64,000 nucleotides of DNA from Thalassobaculum sp965228445. Lineage in GTDB: Bacteria; Pseudomonadota; Alphaproteobacteria; Thalassobaculales; Thalassobaculaceae. This document shows positions 1 through 8,681 of this stretch, piece after piece (position 1 is the first letter of the stretch; each line of letters starts with the position of its first letter). The notes beneath the pieces were generated by a model. It had not been told where the DNA came from and searched no databases. It saw only the letters and a list, made by a program, of their open reading frames with translations. A program made the translations under genes and the position numbers. The DNA is taken from contig OZ245813.1 of NCBI GenBank assembly GCA_965228445.1, forward strand, positions 744,001-808,000, read 5' to 3'.

Positions 1-1327
1 TCTCGGTCAGGCGCGAGACGTCCAGGTCGCCATAGGCGGTCATCACCAGGGTGCGGGGGATCGGGGTGGCGGTCATCACCAGGATGTCGACGCCCTGGCC
101 CTTCTGTCCCAGGACCATGCGCTGATGCACGCCGAAGCGGTGCTGCTCGTCGATCACCGCCACCGCGAGGTCGCGGAACTCGACCTCCTCCTGGAACAGG
201 GCATGGGTGCCGACGACGATCTGCGCGCTGCCTTCGGCGATGCGGCCGAGGATCGCCCCCCGGGTCTTGCCCTTGTCGCGGCCCGTCAGGATCTCGCAGC
301 GGATGCCGGCGGCGCGGGCCAGGGGCTCGATGGTGGCGAAATGCTGGCGGGCCAGGATCTCGGTCGGCGCCATCAGCGCCGCCTGGGCCCCGCATTCGAT
401 CGCGTTCGCCATGGTGACCAGCGCCACCAGGGTCTTGCCGCTGCCGACATCGCCCTGCAGCAGCCGCAGCATCCGGTTCGGGGCCGCCATGTCGCCCTCG
501 ATCTCGGCTAGGGCGGTGCGTTGGGCGCCGGTGAGGTTGAAGGGCAGGTTCTTCAGAATCGCGTCGCGCAGCCGGCCGTCGCCTTTGATGATACGGCCCT
601 TCTGTTTCTTCATCCGGGCGCGCACCAGGGCGAGCGCGAGCTGGTTGGCCAGGATCTCGTCATAGGCGAGCCGCTGGCGGGGCAGGGAGGTCGGCTCCAT
701 CTCCAGCCGGCTCTCCGGGTGATGCACGGCCTTGACCGCCGCGTCCCAGGCCGGCCAGCCGCGGGCCTGCATCAGGGTCGGGTTGATCCATTCCTCCAGG
801 GCCGGCACCCGGGCCAGCGCGCCCTCGACGGCCTTGCGGATGGTGCGCTGGTGCAGTCCGTCGGTAGAGGGGTGGGTCGGCTCCACGATCCGCACGCTCT
901 CCGCCTCGTCGAGCGGGACCACGTGGTCGGGATGGGGCATCTGCGCCTTGCCGCGGAACCGCTCGACCTTGCCGCTGATCACCCGCTTCTGCCCGTGCGG
1001 CAGCAGCTTCTCCAGCCAGTCGCCCTTGGCGTGGAAATAGACCAGCTCGATCTCCCCGGTCTCATCGGCGCAGATCACCCGGTAGGGAGCGCGGCCGCGG
1101 CCCGGCTCGTGGCGCATCACGGTGACGGTCAGGGTGGCGATCATCCCGTCCGGCGCGTCGGCGACGGTCGGCGAGAACCGGCGGTCGACCATGCCGCTCG
1201 GCAGGTGCCAGAGCAGGTCGACGATCTGCGGGCCGGCGGCCTTCTCGATCAACTTGGCATAGCGCGGCCCGATCCCGGCAAGCTGGGACAGATCGGCGAA
1301 GAGCGGGAAAAGGATCTCGGGGCGCAA
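1..1327 (-). CDS. recG: ATP-dependent DNA helicase RecG (N-terminal part, cut by window edge)
   Basis: RecG remodels stalled replication forks and branched recombination intermediates in the cytoplasm. The minus strand reads about 442 codons running off the left edge. The N-terminus MRPEILFPLFADLSQLAGIG is typical of the alphaproteobacterial family. The OB-fold wedge domain follows, then the helicase core with Walker A GDVGSGKT, a DEQHRFG Walker B region and the TATPIPRTL motif. No ATG, GTG or other TTG fits the family N-terminus in this frame, so translation appears to begin at TTG 1327-1325; no strong ribosome binding site is visible. The gene diverges from sdhE across about 140 bp that contains a TTTATAT stretch near 1381. 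Confidence 0.93.
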   Translation of the reverse strand, partial: MRPEILFPLFADLSQLAGIGPRYAKLIEKAAGPQIVDLLWHLPSGMVDRRFSPTVADAPDGMIATLTVTVMRHEPGRGRAPYRVICADETGEIELVYFHAKGDWLEKLLPHGQKRVISGKVERFRGKAQMPHPDHVVPLDEAESVRIVEPTHPSTDGLHQRTIRKAVEGALARVPALEEWINPTLMQARGWPAWDAAVKAVHHPESRLEMEPTSLPRQRLAYDEILANQLALALVRARMKKQKGRIIKGDGRLRDAILKNLPFNLTGAQRTALAEIEGDMAAPNRMLRLLQGDVGSGKTLVALVTMANAIECGAQAALMAPTEILARQHFATIEPLARAAGIRCEILTGRDKGKTRGAILGRIAEGSAQIVVGTHALFQEEVEFRDLAVAVIDEQHRFGVHQRMVLGQKGQGVDILVMTATPIPRTLVMTAYGDLDVSRLTE

Positions 1328-1465
1328 TGTCGCAACTCGTCCAGTCGGCGTGCCGGGGGTGGTCTCGGGTCGGTCCCTGCTTTATATCCCACAGCCCGGC
1401 ATTGCGAGAGTATGACATCCCCCTCGGGACCGCCCGACGGGCGACAGCTTGAAGAGGAGTGCGGC

Positions 1466-1732
1466 ATGACCGAGGCCCTTGAAGCCCGCCGCAAGCGCCT
1501 GCGCTACCGCAGCACCTATACCGGCACCAAGGAGACCGACCTGCTGCTCGGCGCCTTTGCCGACAAGCATCTCGGCACCCTGTCGGTCGCCGATCTGGAC
1601 GATTACGAGCATCTGCTCAGCATCGAGGACCCGCGGCTCTACACCTGGATCACCGGGCAGGAGACGCCGCCGGAGGCGTTCGACACGCCGGTCTTGCAGA
1701 TGCTGCGTGACTTCAAACTGACCCAGGCCTGA
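1466..1732 (+). CDS. sdhE: FAD assembly factor SdhE (succinate dehydrogenase assembly factor 2)
   Basis: This 88-residue cytoplasmic protein promotes covalent attachment of FAD to the SdhA subunit of succinate dehydrogenase. Length and the pattern LLLGAFADKHL...LDDYEHLLSIEDPRLYTWI match the SdhE (Sdh5/YgfY) family. The start at 1466 is chosen because GAAGAGGAG lies 7 bases upstream; the in-frame ATG at 1412 has no ribosome binding site and adds 18 residues outside the family. The family RGxxE motif appears as TGTKE at residues 19-23, so the Arg is Thr while the Gly and Glu are kept. The gene is followed 16 bp later by mfd, a different pathway, and diverges from recG. Confidence 0.88.
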   Translation: MTEALEARRKRLRYRSTYTGTKETDLLLGAFADKHLGTLSVADLDDYEHLLSIEDPRLYTWITGQETPPEAFDTPVLQMLRDFKLTQA

Positions 1733-1748
1733 ACAGAAGGACCGGCCC

Positions 1749-4700
1749 ATGGACATGGTGGGCGACCACGACCGGTTGTTTGCTGACTTCCCGAAAGCGG
1801 TCGGCCGCGTCGCCATCGCGTCGGCTCCCGAAGGGGTGGATGCCGAGGCGATCGCCGCGCTGGCCAATGCCCGCGGCCTGTTGCTCCATGTCGCCCGCGA
1901 CGACGCACGGGTCGCGGCCCTGGCCCGTGCCATCGCCTTCTTCGATCCCGCCCTGCGGGTGATGCAGCTGCCGGCCTGGGACTGTCTGCCCTATGACCGG
2001 GTGTCGCCGAATACCGAGATCGTCAGCCGCCGGATCGACACCCTGGCCCGGCTCGCCGTGCGCAAGCGCAACGCCAAGCCGACGGTTGTCCTGACAACGG
2101 TGAACGCCGTCCTGCAGCGGGTGCCGCCCAAGAGCTTCTTCGACGGCGCCACCCTGGTCCTCAAGCTCGGCCAGTCGATGCCGCTGGACGAGCTGACAGG
2201 CTTCTTCACCCGCAACGGCTACAACCGCTCCGACACGGTGCGCGAGCCCGGCGAATACGCCGTGCGCGGCGGCATCGTCGACGTGTTTCCGACGGGCACC
2301 GAGGAGCCGGTACGGCTCGACTTCTTCGGCGACGACCTGGAGGAGATCCGGCGCTTCGACCCGATGTCCCAGCGCACCACCGGCAAGCGCAAGAGCGTCG
2401 CCTTCCTGCCGGTCGGCGAGGTGCTGCTGGACGATGCGACGATCCAGCGCTTCCGTTCCGGCTACCGCTCCCTGTTCGGCGCCGAGGTGACGGCCGACCC
2501 GGTCTATGAGGCGGTGTCGGCGGGTCGGCGCCATGGCGGCATGGAGCACTGGCTGCCGCTGTTCCACGAGACCCTCGGCACGGTGCTCGACTATGTCGGC
2601 GATGCGCCGGTCACCCTGGATCATCAGGCGGAGGAATCCGCCTCGGCCCGGTTCGAGCAGATCGAGGAGTACCACGACGCGCGCGTGCAGATGCTGCGCG
2701 CCGGCGGGGCGGAGGCCGGGGGGATCTACCGGCCGCTCGGCCCCTATGCCCTGTATCTGGCGCCGGCGGACTGGGCGGTGCTGATGGCCGACCGGGCGGT
2801 GGGCGCCTTCACGCCGTTCTCTCTGCCGGAGGACGGTGCCGTCATCGACTTCGGCGCGAAGTCCGGCATCGACCTGGCCGAGGCGCGGGCCCGTGGCGGC
2901 TCCGCGGTCTACGACGCCGTGCGCGACGCGGTGGTGGAGGAGATCGGCAAGGGCCGCCGGGTCGTCGTCGCCGGCTACAGCGAAGGCTCCTGCGACCGGC
3001 TCGCCCATCTGCTGCGTGACCATGGTATCGACACGATCGAGGCGGCGGCGTCCCTGGACGCGGCGATGGCCCTGCCGCCGTCCACCGTGGCGACCGCGGT
3101 GCTGCCGCTGGAGCACGGCTACCGGCGCGGCGAGCTGACCGTCATCTCCGAGCCGGACATCGTCGGCGAGCGGCTGGTGCGCCCGTCGCGGCGGCGCAAG
3201 CGGCGCGGTGAGGACTTCCTGCGCGAGGTCTCCTCGCTGGAGGAGGGCGACTACGTCGTTCATTCCGAGCATGGAATCGGTCGCTATCTCGGCTTGGAGA
3301 CCCTGGAGATCGGCGGCGCACCCCACGACGTGCTGCGCCTGGAGTACCTGGGCGGCGACAAGCTGTTCGTACCGGTCGAGAACATCGACGTGCTGTCGCG
3401 CTATGGCAGCCAGGAGACCAAGGCGCAGCTCGACAAGCTGGGCGGCGCCGGCTGGCAGTCGCGCAAGGCCAAGGTCAAGAAGCGGCTGCTCGACATGGCC
3501 GAGGCATTGATCGCCATCGCCGCCGAGCGCGAGCTGCGCAAGACCGAGCCGCTGTATCCGCCGCCGGGCACCTATGACGAGTTCTGCGCCCGCTTCCCGT
3601 TCACCGAGACCGACGACCAGCTCAAGGCCATCGAGGACGTGCTGGACGACATGGCCTCGTCGCGGCCGATGGACCGGCTGGTCTGCGGCGATGTCGGCTT
3701 CGGCAAGACCGAGGTCGCCCTGCGCGCCGCCCTGGTCGCCGCCGGGCAGGGGTATCAGGTGGCGGTCGTGGTGCCGACCACGCTGCTCTGCCGCCAGCAT
3801 TACCGGAACTTCCGCGACCGCTTCCAGGGCTTCCCCATGCGGGTCGCCCAGCTCTCGCGGTTGGTGACGACCAAGGAGGCGAACGAGATCCGCGAGGGCC
3901 TGCGCACCGGCGACGTGAACATCGTCGTCGGCACCCACGCGGTGCTGTCGAAGCAGAACCAGTTCGATAATCTCGGCCTCGTCATCGTCGACGAGGAACA
4001 GCATTTCGGCGTGACCCAGAAGGAACGGCTGAAGGACCTGCGCAAGGAGGTGCACGTCCTGACCATGACGGCGACGCCGATCCCGCGCACCCTGCAGATG
4101 GCGCTGTCCGGCGTGCGCGAGATGAGCCTGATCGCCACCCCGCCGGTCGACCGGCTGGCGGTGCGCACCTTCGTCATGCCCTATGACGGGGTGATCATCC
4201 GCGAAGCTCTGCTGCGCGAGCGCTACCGCGGCGGCCAGACCTTCTATGTCTGCCCGCGCATCGAGGATCTCAGCCGGGTGCACGAGCGTCTGCTGAAGCT
4301 GGTGCCGGACCTGCGCATCGGCCTCGCCCACGGCCGCATGGCGCCGACGGAGCTGGAGGACGTGATGACCTCCTTCACCGACGGCAATTACGACGTGCTG
4401 CTCTCCACCAACATCGTTGAGAGCGGGCTCGACATCCCGTCGGCCAACACCATCATCATCCACCGCTCCGACATGTTCGGTCTGGCTCAGCTCTACCAGC
4501 TCCGCGGCCGGGTGGGACGCTCGAAGACCCGGGCCTACGCCTACCTCACCACCCATCCGACCAAGATCCTGCCGCCGATCGCCAAGCGCCGGCTGGAGGT
4601 GATGCAGACCCTGGATACCCTGGGGGCGGGCTTCTCGCTGGCCAGCCACGACATGGACATCCGCGGGGCCGGCAACCTGCTGGGCGACGAGCAGTCGGGG

Positions 4701-5246
4701 CAGGTGAAGGAAGTCGGCATCGAGCTGTATCAGGAATTGCTGCGCGAGGCGGTGGAGGCGGCGCGCTCGGGCGAAGGGGCGGTCAGCGAGGACAGCTCCT
4801 GGACGCCGCAGATCGCCATCGGCATGCCGGTGCTGATCCCCGACGCCTATGTGCCCGACCTTTCGGTCCGCATGAGCCTGTATCGCCGCATCGCCATGCT
4901 GGTGGACCAGGACGAGATCGACGGCTTCGCCGCCGAGCTGGCGGACCGCTTCGGGCCGACCCCGCCGGAGGTGGAGAACCTGCTCAAGGTCGTCGCCATC
5001 AAGGGCCTGTGCCGCTCGGCCGGGATCGAGAAGGTCGATGCCGGACCGAAGGGCGCCATCGTCGCCTTCCGCAACAACAGCTTTGCCAACCCGCAGAAGC
5101 TGGTGAATTTCATGCAGCAGCAGGCGGGCTCGGTGCAGCTCCGCCCGGACCACAAGCTGGTCTACCGCCGCGCCTGGAACAAGCCGGAGCAGCGGGTGCT
5201 GGGCCTGACCCGGCTGATGGAGGAACTGGCGGCCCTGGCGGCCTGA
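1749..5246 (+). CDS. mfd: Transcription-repair coupling factor Mfd
   Basis: Mfd is a DNA translocase that removes RNA polymerase stalled at lesions and recruits UvrA. The protein is 1165 residues, the normal family length. It shows the UvrB-like N-terminal module, the CarD-like RNA polymerase interaction domain (residues ~500-560, with the YVVHSEHGIGRYLG signature), a RecG-like translocase with Walker A GDVGFGKTE near residue 647 and DEEQH near 748, the TATPIPRTLQMAL motif, the RGRVGRS helicase motif and a C-terminal TRCF domain. AGAAGGA precedes the ATG. It sits between sdhE and a kinase-fold gene whose ATG lies 3 bp after the mfd stop, suggesting one transcript. Confidence 0.97.
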   Translation: MDMVGDHDRLFADFPKAVGRVAIASAPEGVDAEAIAALANARGLLLHVARDDARVAALARAIAFFDPALRVMQLPAWDCLPYDRVSPNTEIVSRRIDTLARLAVRKRNAKPTVVLTTVNAVLQRVPPKSFFDGATLVLKLGQSMPLDELTGFFTRNGYNRSDTVREPGEYAVRGGIVDVFPTGTEEPVRLDFFGDDLEEIRRFDPMSQRTTGKRKSVAFLPVGEVLLDDATIQRFRSGYRSLFGAEVTADPVYEAVSAGRRHGGMEHWLPLFHETLGTVLDYVGDAPVTLDHQAEESASARFEQIEEYHDARVQMLRAGGAEAGGIYRPLGPYALYLAPADWAVLMADRAVGAFTPFSLPEDGAVIDFGAKSGIDLAEARARGGSAVYDAVRDAVVEEIGKGRRVVVAGYSEGSCDRLAHLLRDHGIDTIEAAASLDAAMALPPSTVATAVLPLEHGYRRGELTVISEPDIVGERLVRPSRRRKRRGEDFLREVSSLEEGDYVVHSEHGIGRYLGLETLEIGGAPHDVLRLEYLGGDKLFVPVENIDVLSRYGSQETKAQLDKLGGAGWQSRKAKVKKRLLDMAEALIAIAAERELRKTEPLYPPPGTYDEFCARFPFTETDDQLKAIEDVLDDMASSRPMDRLVCGDVGFGKTEVALRAALVAAGQGYQVAVVVPTTLLCRQHYRNFRDRFQGFPMRVAQLSRLVTTKEANEIREGLRTGDVNIVVGTHAVLSKQNQFDNLGLVIVDEEQHFGVTQKERLKDLRKEVHVLTMTATPIPRTLQMALSGVREMSLIATPPVDRLAVRTFVMPYDGVIIREALLRERYRGGQTFYVCPRIEDLSRVHERLLKLVPDLRIGLAHGRMAPTELEDVMTSFTDGNYDVLLSTNIVESGLDIPSANTIIIHRSDMFGLAQLYQLRGRVGRSKTRAYAYLTTHPTKILPPIAKRRLEVMQTLDTLGAGFSLASHDMDIRGAGNLLGDEQSGQVKEVGIELYQELLREAVEAARSGEGAVSEDSSWTPQIAIGMPVLIPDAYVPDLSVRMSLYRRIAMLVDQDEIDGFAAELADRFGPTPPEVENLLKVVAIKGLCRSAGIEKVDAGPKGAIVAFRNNSFANPQKLVNFMQQQAGSVQLRPDHKLVYRRAWNKPEQRVLGLTRLMEELAALAA

Positions 5247-5249
5247 CGG

Positions 5250-6176
5250 ATGGCGCCTTCCCCGGTCTTCGCGTCGCTGGAGGCCTATCGGGCGCGGCAG
5301 GCGGATACCGGCTTCTGGCAACCGCATGTGGCGGAGGTGCTGGCGCGCCACGGGTTACCCGGCGATCCGGCGGCGATGCGGCCCGGCATCGGCGCCACCT
5401 ACCCCACGTTTCTGTGTGGCGACCTGGTCGTCAAACTGTTCGGCGGCTGGCCGACATGGCGGCAGAGTTTCTCCGCCGAAAGCGCGGTCCAGGTCGTGCT
5501 GGCGCGCGACCCCGGTCTTCTCGTGCCCGCATCGGTGGCCGAGGGAACCCTGTTCGCCGAATCTCCGGATGCCTGGCCGTATCTGGTGACCGCACGGGTC
5601 GCCGGACTCTCCTGGGACCGCGCCGAGCTGTCCGACAGGCAACGGATTGCCGTGGCCGCACAGTTGGGCGAACAGGTGGCGCGCCTGCATCGCCTGCCGC
5701 CGCCGGACCTGCCGGCCTGGGCGACGCTGGATCTTGAGGAGGCCTGCGGCCGCAGCGCGCTGCCGTCCCACCTCGTCGCAGACGTGGAGGCCTTTGTCGC
5801 GCGGACGGGCGAGGGGGCGCCGGTGCTGGTCCATGGCGACCTGATGGAACGCCACGCCTTCGTGGAACATGGCCGGCTGACCGGGATCATCGACTGGGGC
5901 GACGCGATGGTCGCCGACCCGCATTACGAGCTGGCCAAGCTGCATCTGGGCCTGTTCGCCGGCGACGGGCTGCTCCTGCGCGCCTTCCTGTCGGCGGCGA
6001 ACTGGGCGGTCGGCCCGGACTTCGCACGGCGCTGCCTGGCCCAGGCGATCCGGCGCCAGGCGGTCGGTCTGGTACAGCATCCCTCCATGGACGTCTCCCA
6101 CCGCGTGCCGGACCTGCTCCAGGGCCGCGTGCCGGCCACGCTGGACGAGTTGGCCGGGCATCTCTTCCCGCTCTGA
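5250..6176 (+). CDS. Aminoglycoside phosphotransferase (APH)-fold kinase, substrate unknown
   Basis: This 308-residue protein has the protein-kinase-like APH fold. Visible motifs are VHGDL with catalytic-loop His195 and Asp197, and IIDWGDA with the metal-binding Asp215 in the place of the DFG Asp. In the Brenner motif HxDxxxxN the final Asn is replaced by His (HGDLMERH), a variant seen in some APH-family subgroups. The family phosphorylates small hydroxylated molecules including antibiotics, sugars and choline; nothing here points to one substrate, and a resistance role should not be assumed. The ATG follows the mfd stop by 3 bp, so it is probably translated from the mfd message. Confidence 0.75.
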   Translation: MAPSPVFASLEAYRARQADTGFWQPHVAEVLARHGLPGDPAAMRPGIGATYPTFLCGDLVVKLFGGWPTWRQSFSAESAVQVVLARDPGLLVPASVAEGTLFAESPDAWPYLVTARVAGLSWDRAELSDRQRIAVAAQLGEQVARLHRLPPPDLPAWATLDLEEACGRSALPSHLVADVEAFVARTGEGAPVLVHGDLMERHAFVEHGRLTGIIDWGDAMVADPHYELAKLHLGLFAGDGLLLRAFLSAANWAVGPDFARRCLAQAIRRQAVGLVQHPSMDVSHRVPDLLQGRVPATLDELAGHLFPL

Positions 6177-6231
6177 ATCCGATCCCGGGAACCGTTGCCG
6201 CCTTTCGCGGGTTACCCCCGGAGGGGATTCC

Positions 6232-7119
6232 ATGCGGGATCCCATGCGCCGACCGGCCAAGCGCGGTCCGGCCCGAGGAGGAGCGACCGACCGCATGGTG
6301 CATGAGCGTACGGAACGGGAAGAGCAGGAAAAGAGCGCGGAACGGGTGGAGGAGCTGCGGCCGCTGTCCTCCGACGAGATGTTCGAGGTGGTCCGCCTCA
6401 ACGGCGTGGAGGAGCTGAGCCGTCCCACCATTTCCCTGGCCTTCTCCGGTCTCGCCGCCGGCCTCGCCATTGGCTTCTCGGTGATCGCCGAAGCCGCGGT
6501 CGTCGGCCGCCTGGACAGCGATGCCGGCTGGGCGTCCCTGGTGGGCGACATGGGCTACACTGTCGGTTTCATCATCGTCGTGCTCGGTCGCCTGCAGCTG
6601 TTCACCGAGAACACCATCACCCCCGTCCTGCCGATCTGCCACGCGCCGACCCGCCGGAACTTTCTGGCCCTGGCCCGCAACTGGAGCGTGGTGCTGACCG
6701 CCAATATCGTCGGCGTCACCATCTTCGCCGCGTTCCTCATGTGGCTGCCCGCGATTTCCCACGAGATGCGCGAGGCCGTCGTGGATCTGGGCCGGCATTC
6801 GGTCGATGGCGGGTTCTTCGTGACCATGACCAAAGGCGTGGGGGCCGGCTTCCTGGTGGCGGCCCTGGTCTGGGTGAACGCCAACAGCCGCGGCGCCAGC
6901 CTGGCGGCCGTCTTCGTGATCACCTACGTGATCGCGCTGTGCGAGTTCTCCCATGTGATCGCCGGCACCATGGAGATCGCCGCCCTGGTGATGGTCGACA
7001 ATATCAGCCTGTCCGGCGCCGTCTTCGGGTTCTTCCTGCCCGCCCTGATCGGCAACGTCATCGGCGGCACGGTCCTGTTCGCCTTCATTTCCTACGGCCA
7101 GGTCTACCAGGAGATCTGA
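6232..7119 (+). CDS. Formate/nitrite transporter (FNT) family channel
   Basis: A 295-residue inner-membrane protein of the FNT family (FocA/NirC/YfdC type). A charged hydrophilic N-terminus of about 60 residues precedes six hydrophobic segments at roughly 64-87, 103-122, 148-170, 195-215, 222-245 and 258-290. FNT-like elements are ARNWSVVLTANIVG, the pore-lining His in CEFSHVIAG and LIGNVIGG at the end. These channels pass small monovalent anions such as formate, nitrite or hydrosulfide; the YfdC-like branch has no settled substrate. GGAGGGG lies 5 bp before ATG 6232. An alternative ATG at 6295 with GAGGAGGAG upstream would remove 21 residues. The next gene starts 1 bp after the stop. Confidence 0.82.
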   Translation: MRDPMRRPAKRGPARGGATDRMVHERTEREEQEKSAERVEELRPLSSDEMFEVVRLNGVEELSRPTISLAFSGLAAGLAIGFSVIAEAAVVGRLDSDAGWASLVGDMGYTVGFIIVVLGRLQLFTENTITPVLPICHAPTRRNFLALARNWSVVLTANIVGVTIFAAFLMWLPAISHEMREAVVDLGRHSVDGGFFVTMTKGVGAGFLVAALVWVNANSRGASLAAVFVITYVIALCEFSHVIAGTMEIAALVMVDNISLSGAVFGFFLPALIGNVIGGTVLFAFISYGQVYQEI

Positions 7120-7120
7120 G

Positions 7121-8080
7121 GTGTTTCTGAGCAGGCCCAAGCGGATCGACCGGACGGGCGACGACCGGCCGGCCCCGAACCTGATCGCATTCATGTGGCG
7201 CATGAGCGGCTGGTACCAGGCGCCGGCATGCGCTCTGGCGCTGCTGGTGGCGGCCCTGACCGTGGTACCGCTGGAACTGCAGCGCCGGATCATCGACGAT
7301 GCCCTGAGCGAGGGGAATGCCGAGCTTCTGATGACCCTGGCGCTGGCCTATCTCGGGGTGATCACCCTCAACGCCGTGATCAAATTCACCCTGCGGATCT
7401 ATCAGGGCTGGATGGCGGAGAGCGCCATCGCCTATTGCCGGCGGCACATCATCGACCTGCACGGCCGTCAGCCCCGGGACGACGGGCAGGGTGGCACCGC
7501 GGTGTCCATCGTGAACCACGAGTTGGAGGCGATCGGCGGCTTCGTCGGCGACGGCATCTCCGACCCATTGGCTCAGGTCGGCGTGCTGCTGGCGATCGTA
7601 ATCTACATGGTGACGGTCGAGCCGATGATCGCGCTGGTCAGCGTGGTGTTCCTCGGCCCGCAGATCGTGCTGATCCCGGTGATCCAGCGCAAGTTGAATG
7701 CCCTGGTCGACCGGCGGGTCGATCTGATCCGCTCGCTCAGCGAGGACGTTGCCGAGCAGTCGCAGGATTCCGACGACCAGATGCGCACCGAACACGATAT
7801 CCGCCGCGTGTTCGGCAACCGGATGCGGTTCTTCATCTGGAAGTTCCTGGGTAAGGTGGCGCTGAACTTCCTGAACGCCGCGGCGCCGCTGATGGTGCTG
7901 GCCTTCGGCGGCTGGATGGTGGTGCAGGGCGAGACCGAGGTCGGCGTGATCGTGGCCTTCATCTCCGGCTTCAATCGGATGGCCGAGCCGCTGCGCGATC
8001 TGATCAACTATTACCGCACCTACGCCCAGACCGAGGTGAAGCACGAGAAGGTCGCCAGCTGGATGGATGACCGGACCTGA
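7121..8080 (+). CDS. Orphan ABC-transporter type transmembrane domain without ATPase domain
   Basis: This 319-residue protein resembles the membrane domain of ABC exporters: a membrane entry at residues ~30-55, further hydrophobic stretches to ~290, and the TMD ending YYRTYAQTEVKHEKVASW that normally leads into the nucleotide-binding domain. It stops there. No Walker A, LSGGQ or Walker B sequence follows in any frame before the next gene. The GTG start 1 bp after the FNT-channel stop, with AGGAG 8 bp upstream, indicates translational coupling to the channel gene. It may pair with an ATPase encoded elsewhere or have lost transport by ATP hydrolysis. Function unknown; the domain assignment is moderately firm. 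Confidence 0.65.
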   Translation: MFLSRPKRIDRTGDDRPAPNLIAFMWRMSGWYQAPACALALLVAALTVVPLELQRRIIDDALSEGNAELLMTLALAYLGVITLNAVIKFTLRIYQGWMAESAIAYCRRHIIDLHGRQPRDDGQGGTAVSIVNHELEAIGGFVGDGISDPLAQVGVLLAIVIYMVTVEPMIALVSVVFLGPQIVLIPVIQRKLNALVDRRVDLIRSLSEDVAEQSQDSDDQMRTEHDIRRVFGNRMRFFIWKFLGKVALNFLNAAAPLMVLAFGGWMVVQGETEVGVIVAFISGFNRMAEPLRDLINYYRTYAQTEVKHEKVASWMDDRT

Positions 8081-8192
8081 GGTCGGATGCCTAATCCATA
8101 CAAATCTTAGGGTCTGGTGCGGCGCGTGCCGCGTCCCTATCTGACAGAAGCCGCCCGATCTCGGCGGCGGCGTCATGGCAGAGGGCACGGCG

Positions 8193-8648
8193 ATGAAGAT
8201 CGAGGCGACCGAACTGCCCGTAGCGAGCGCCCTGTACGATCGCTTGCGTCTCGGCGATTTCCTGGACTGCTATTCAGTGCGCGCCGATCTGAAACCGCGC
8301 CGGGCCGCTGAAGTCATCACGGATTTTCCGGGCTGGACCCGCTTCCTGATGTCGGTGCGTGGCGTGCTGACCGCACCGTTCGGACTGTCCAGGGACGGTC
8401 CGGCGGCGCCCGACAAGATCGGGCCGTTCCCGGTCGAGGGGGAAAGCGACCACGAACTCATCGCCGGCTTCGACGACAGGCATCTCGATTTCCGGGTCTC
8501 GGTCTATGCGGAGAGGGGGCGGGTGTTTCTCGCCACCTGGGTCCATCCGCACAATCTCGGCGGCCGGCTGTACCTCAGGGCGATCCTGCCGTTCCACGTC
8601 CTGGTCGCGCGCGACGCGCTGAGGCGGGTGGCCCTGGCGACGGGCTAG
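8193..8648 (+). CDS. DUF2867 family protein
   Basis: A 151-residue soluble protein resembling the DUF2867 family: an N-terminal YDRLRLGDFLDCYSV segment, a central region ending in DFRVSVYAERG, and the C-terminal VHPHNLGGRLYLRAILPFHVLVARDAL block that is typical of the family. The biochemical role is not established. Start 8193 is preferred over ATG 8175 because AGAGGG lies 8 bp upstream of it. About 110 bp separate it from the ABC-domain gene, so it may have its own promoter. It converges with the FrnE-like gene on the other strand. Confidence 0.7.
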   Translation: MKIEATELPVASALYDRLRLGDFLDCYSVRADLKPRRAAEVITDFPGWTRFLMSVRGVLTAPFGLSRDGPAAPDKIGPFPVEGESDHELIAGFDDRHLDFRVSVYAERGRVFLATWVHPHNLGGRLYLRAILPFHVLVARDALRRVALATG

Positions 8649-8681
8649 AGCGCGATCGGGTCAGATCGAAGACAGATCAAA

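Noticed and set aside
1713..5351. Open frame of 1212 codons on the minus strand opposite mfd
   Set aside because: It mirrors mfd exactly and its His/Arg/Ala/Gly-rich product is the usual antisense of GC-rich coding DNA. mfd has full domain conservation.
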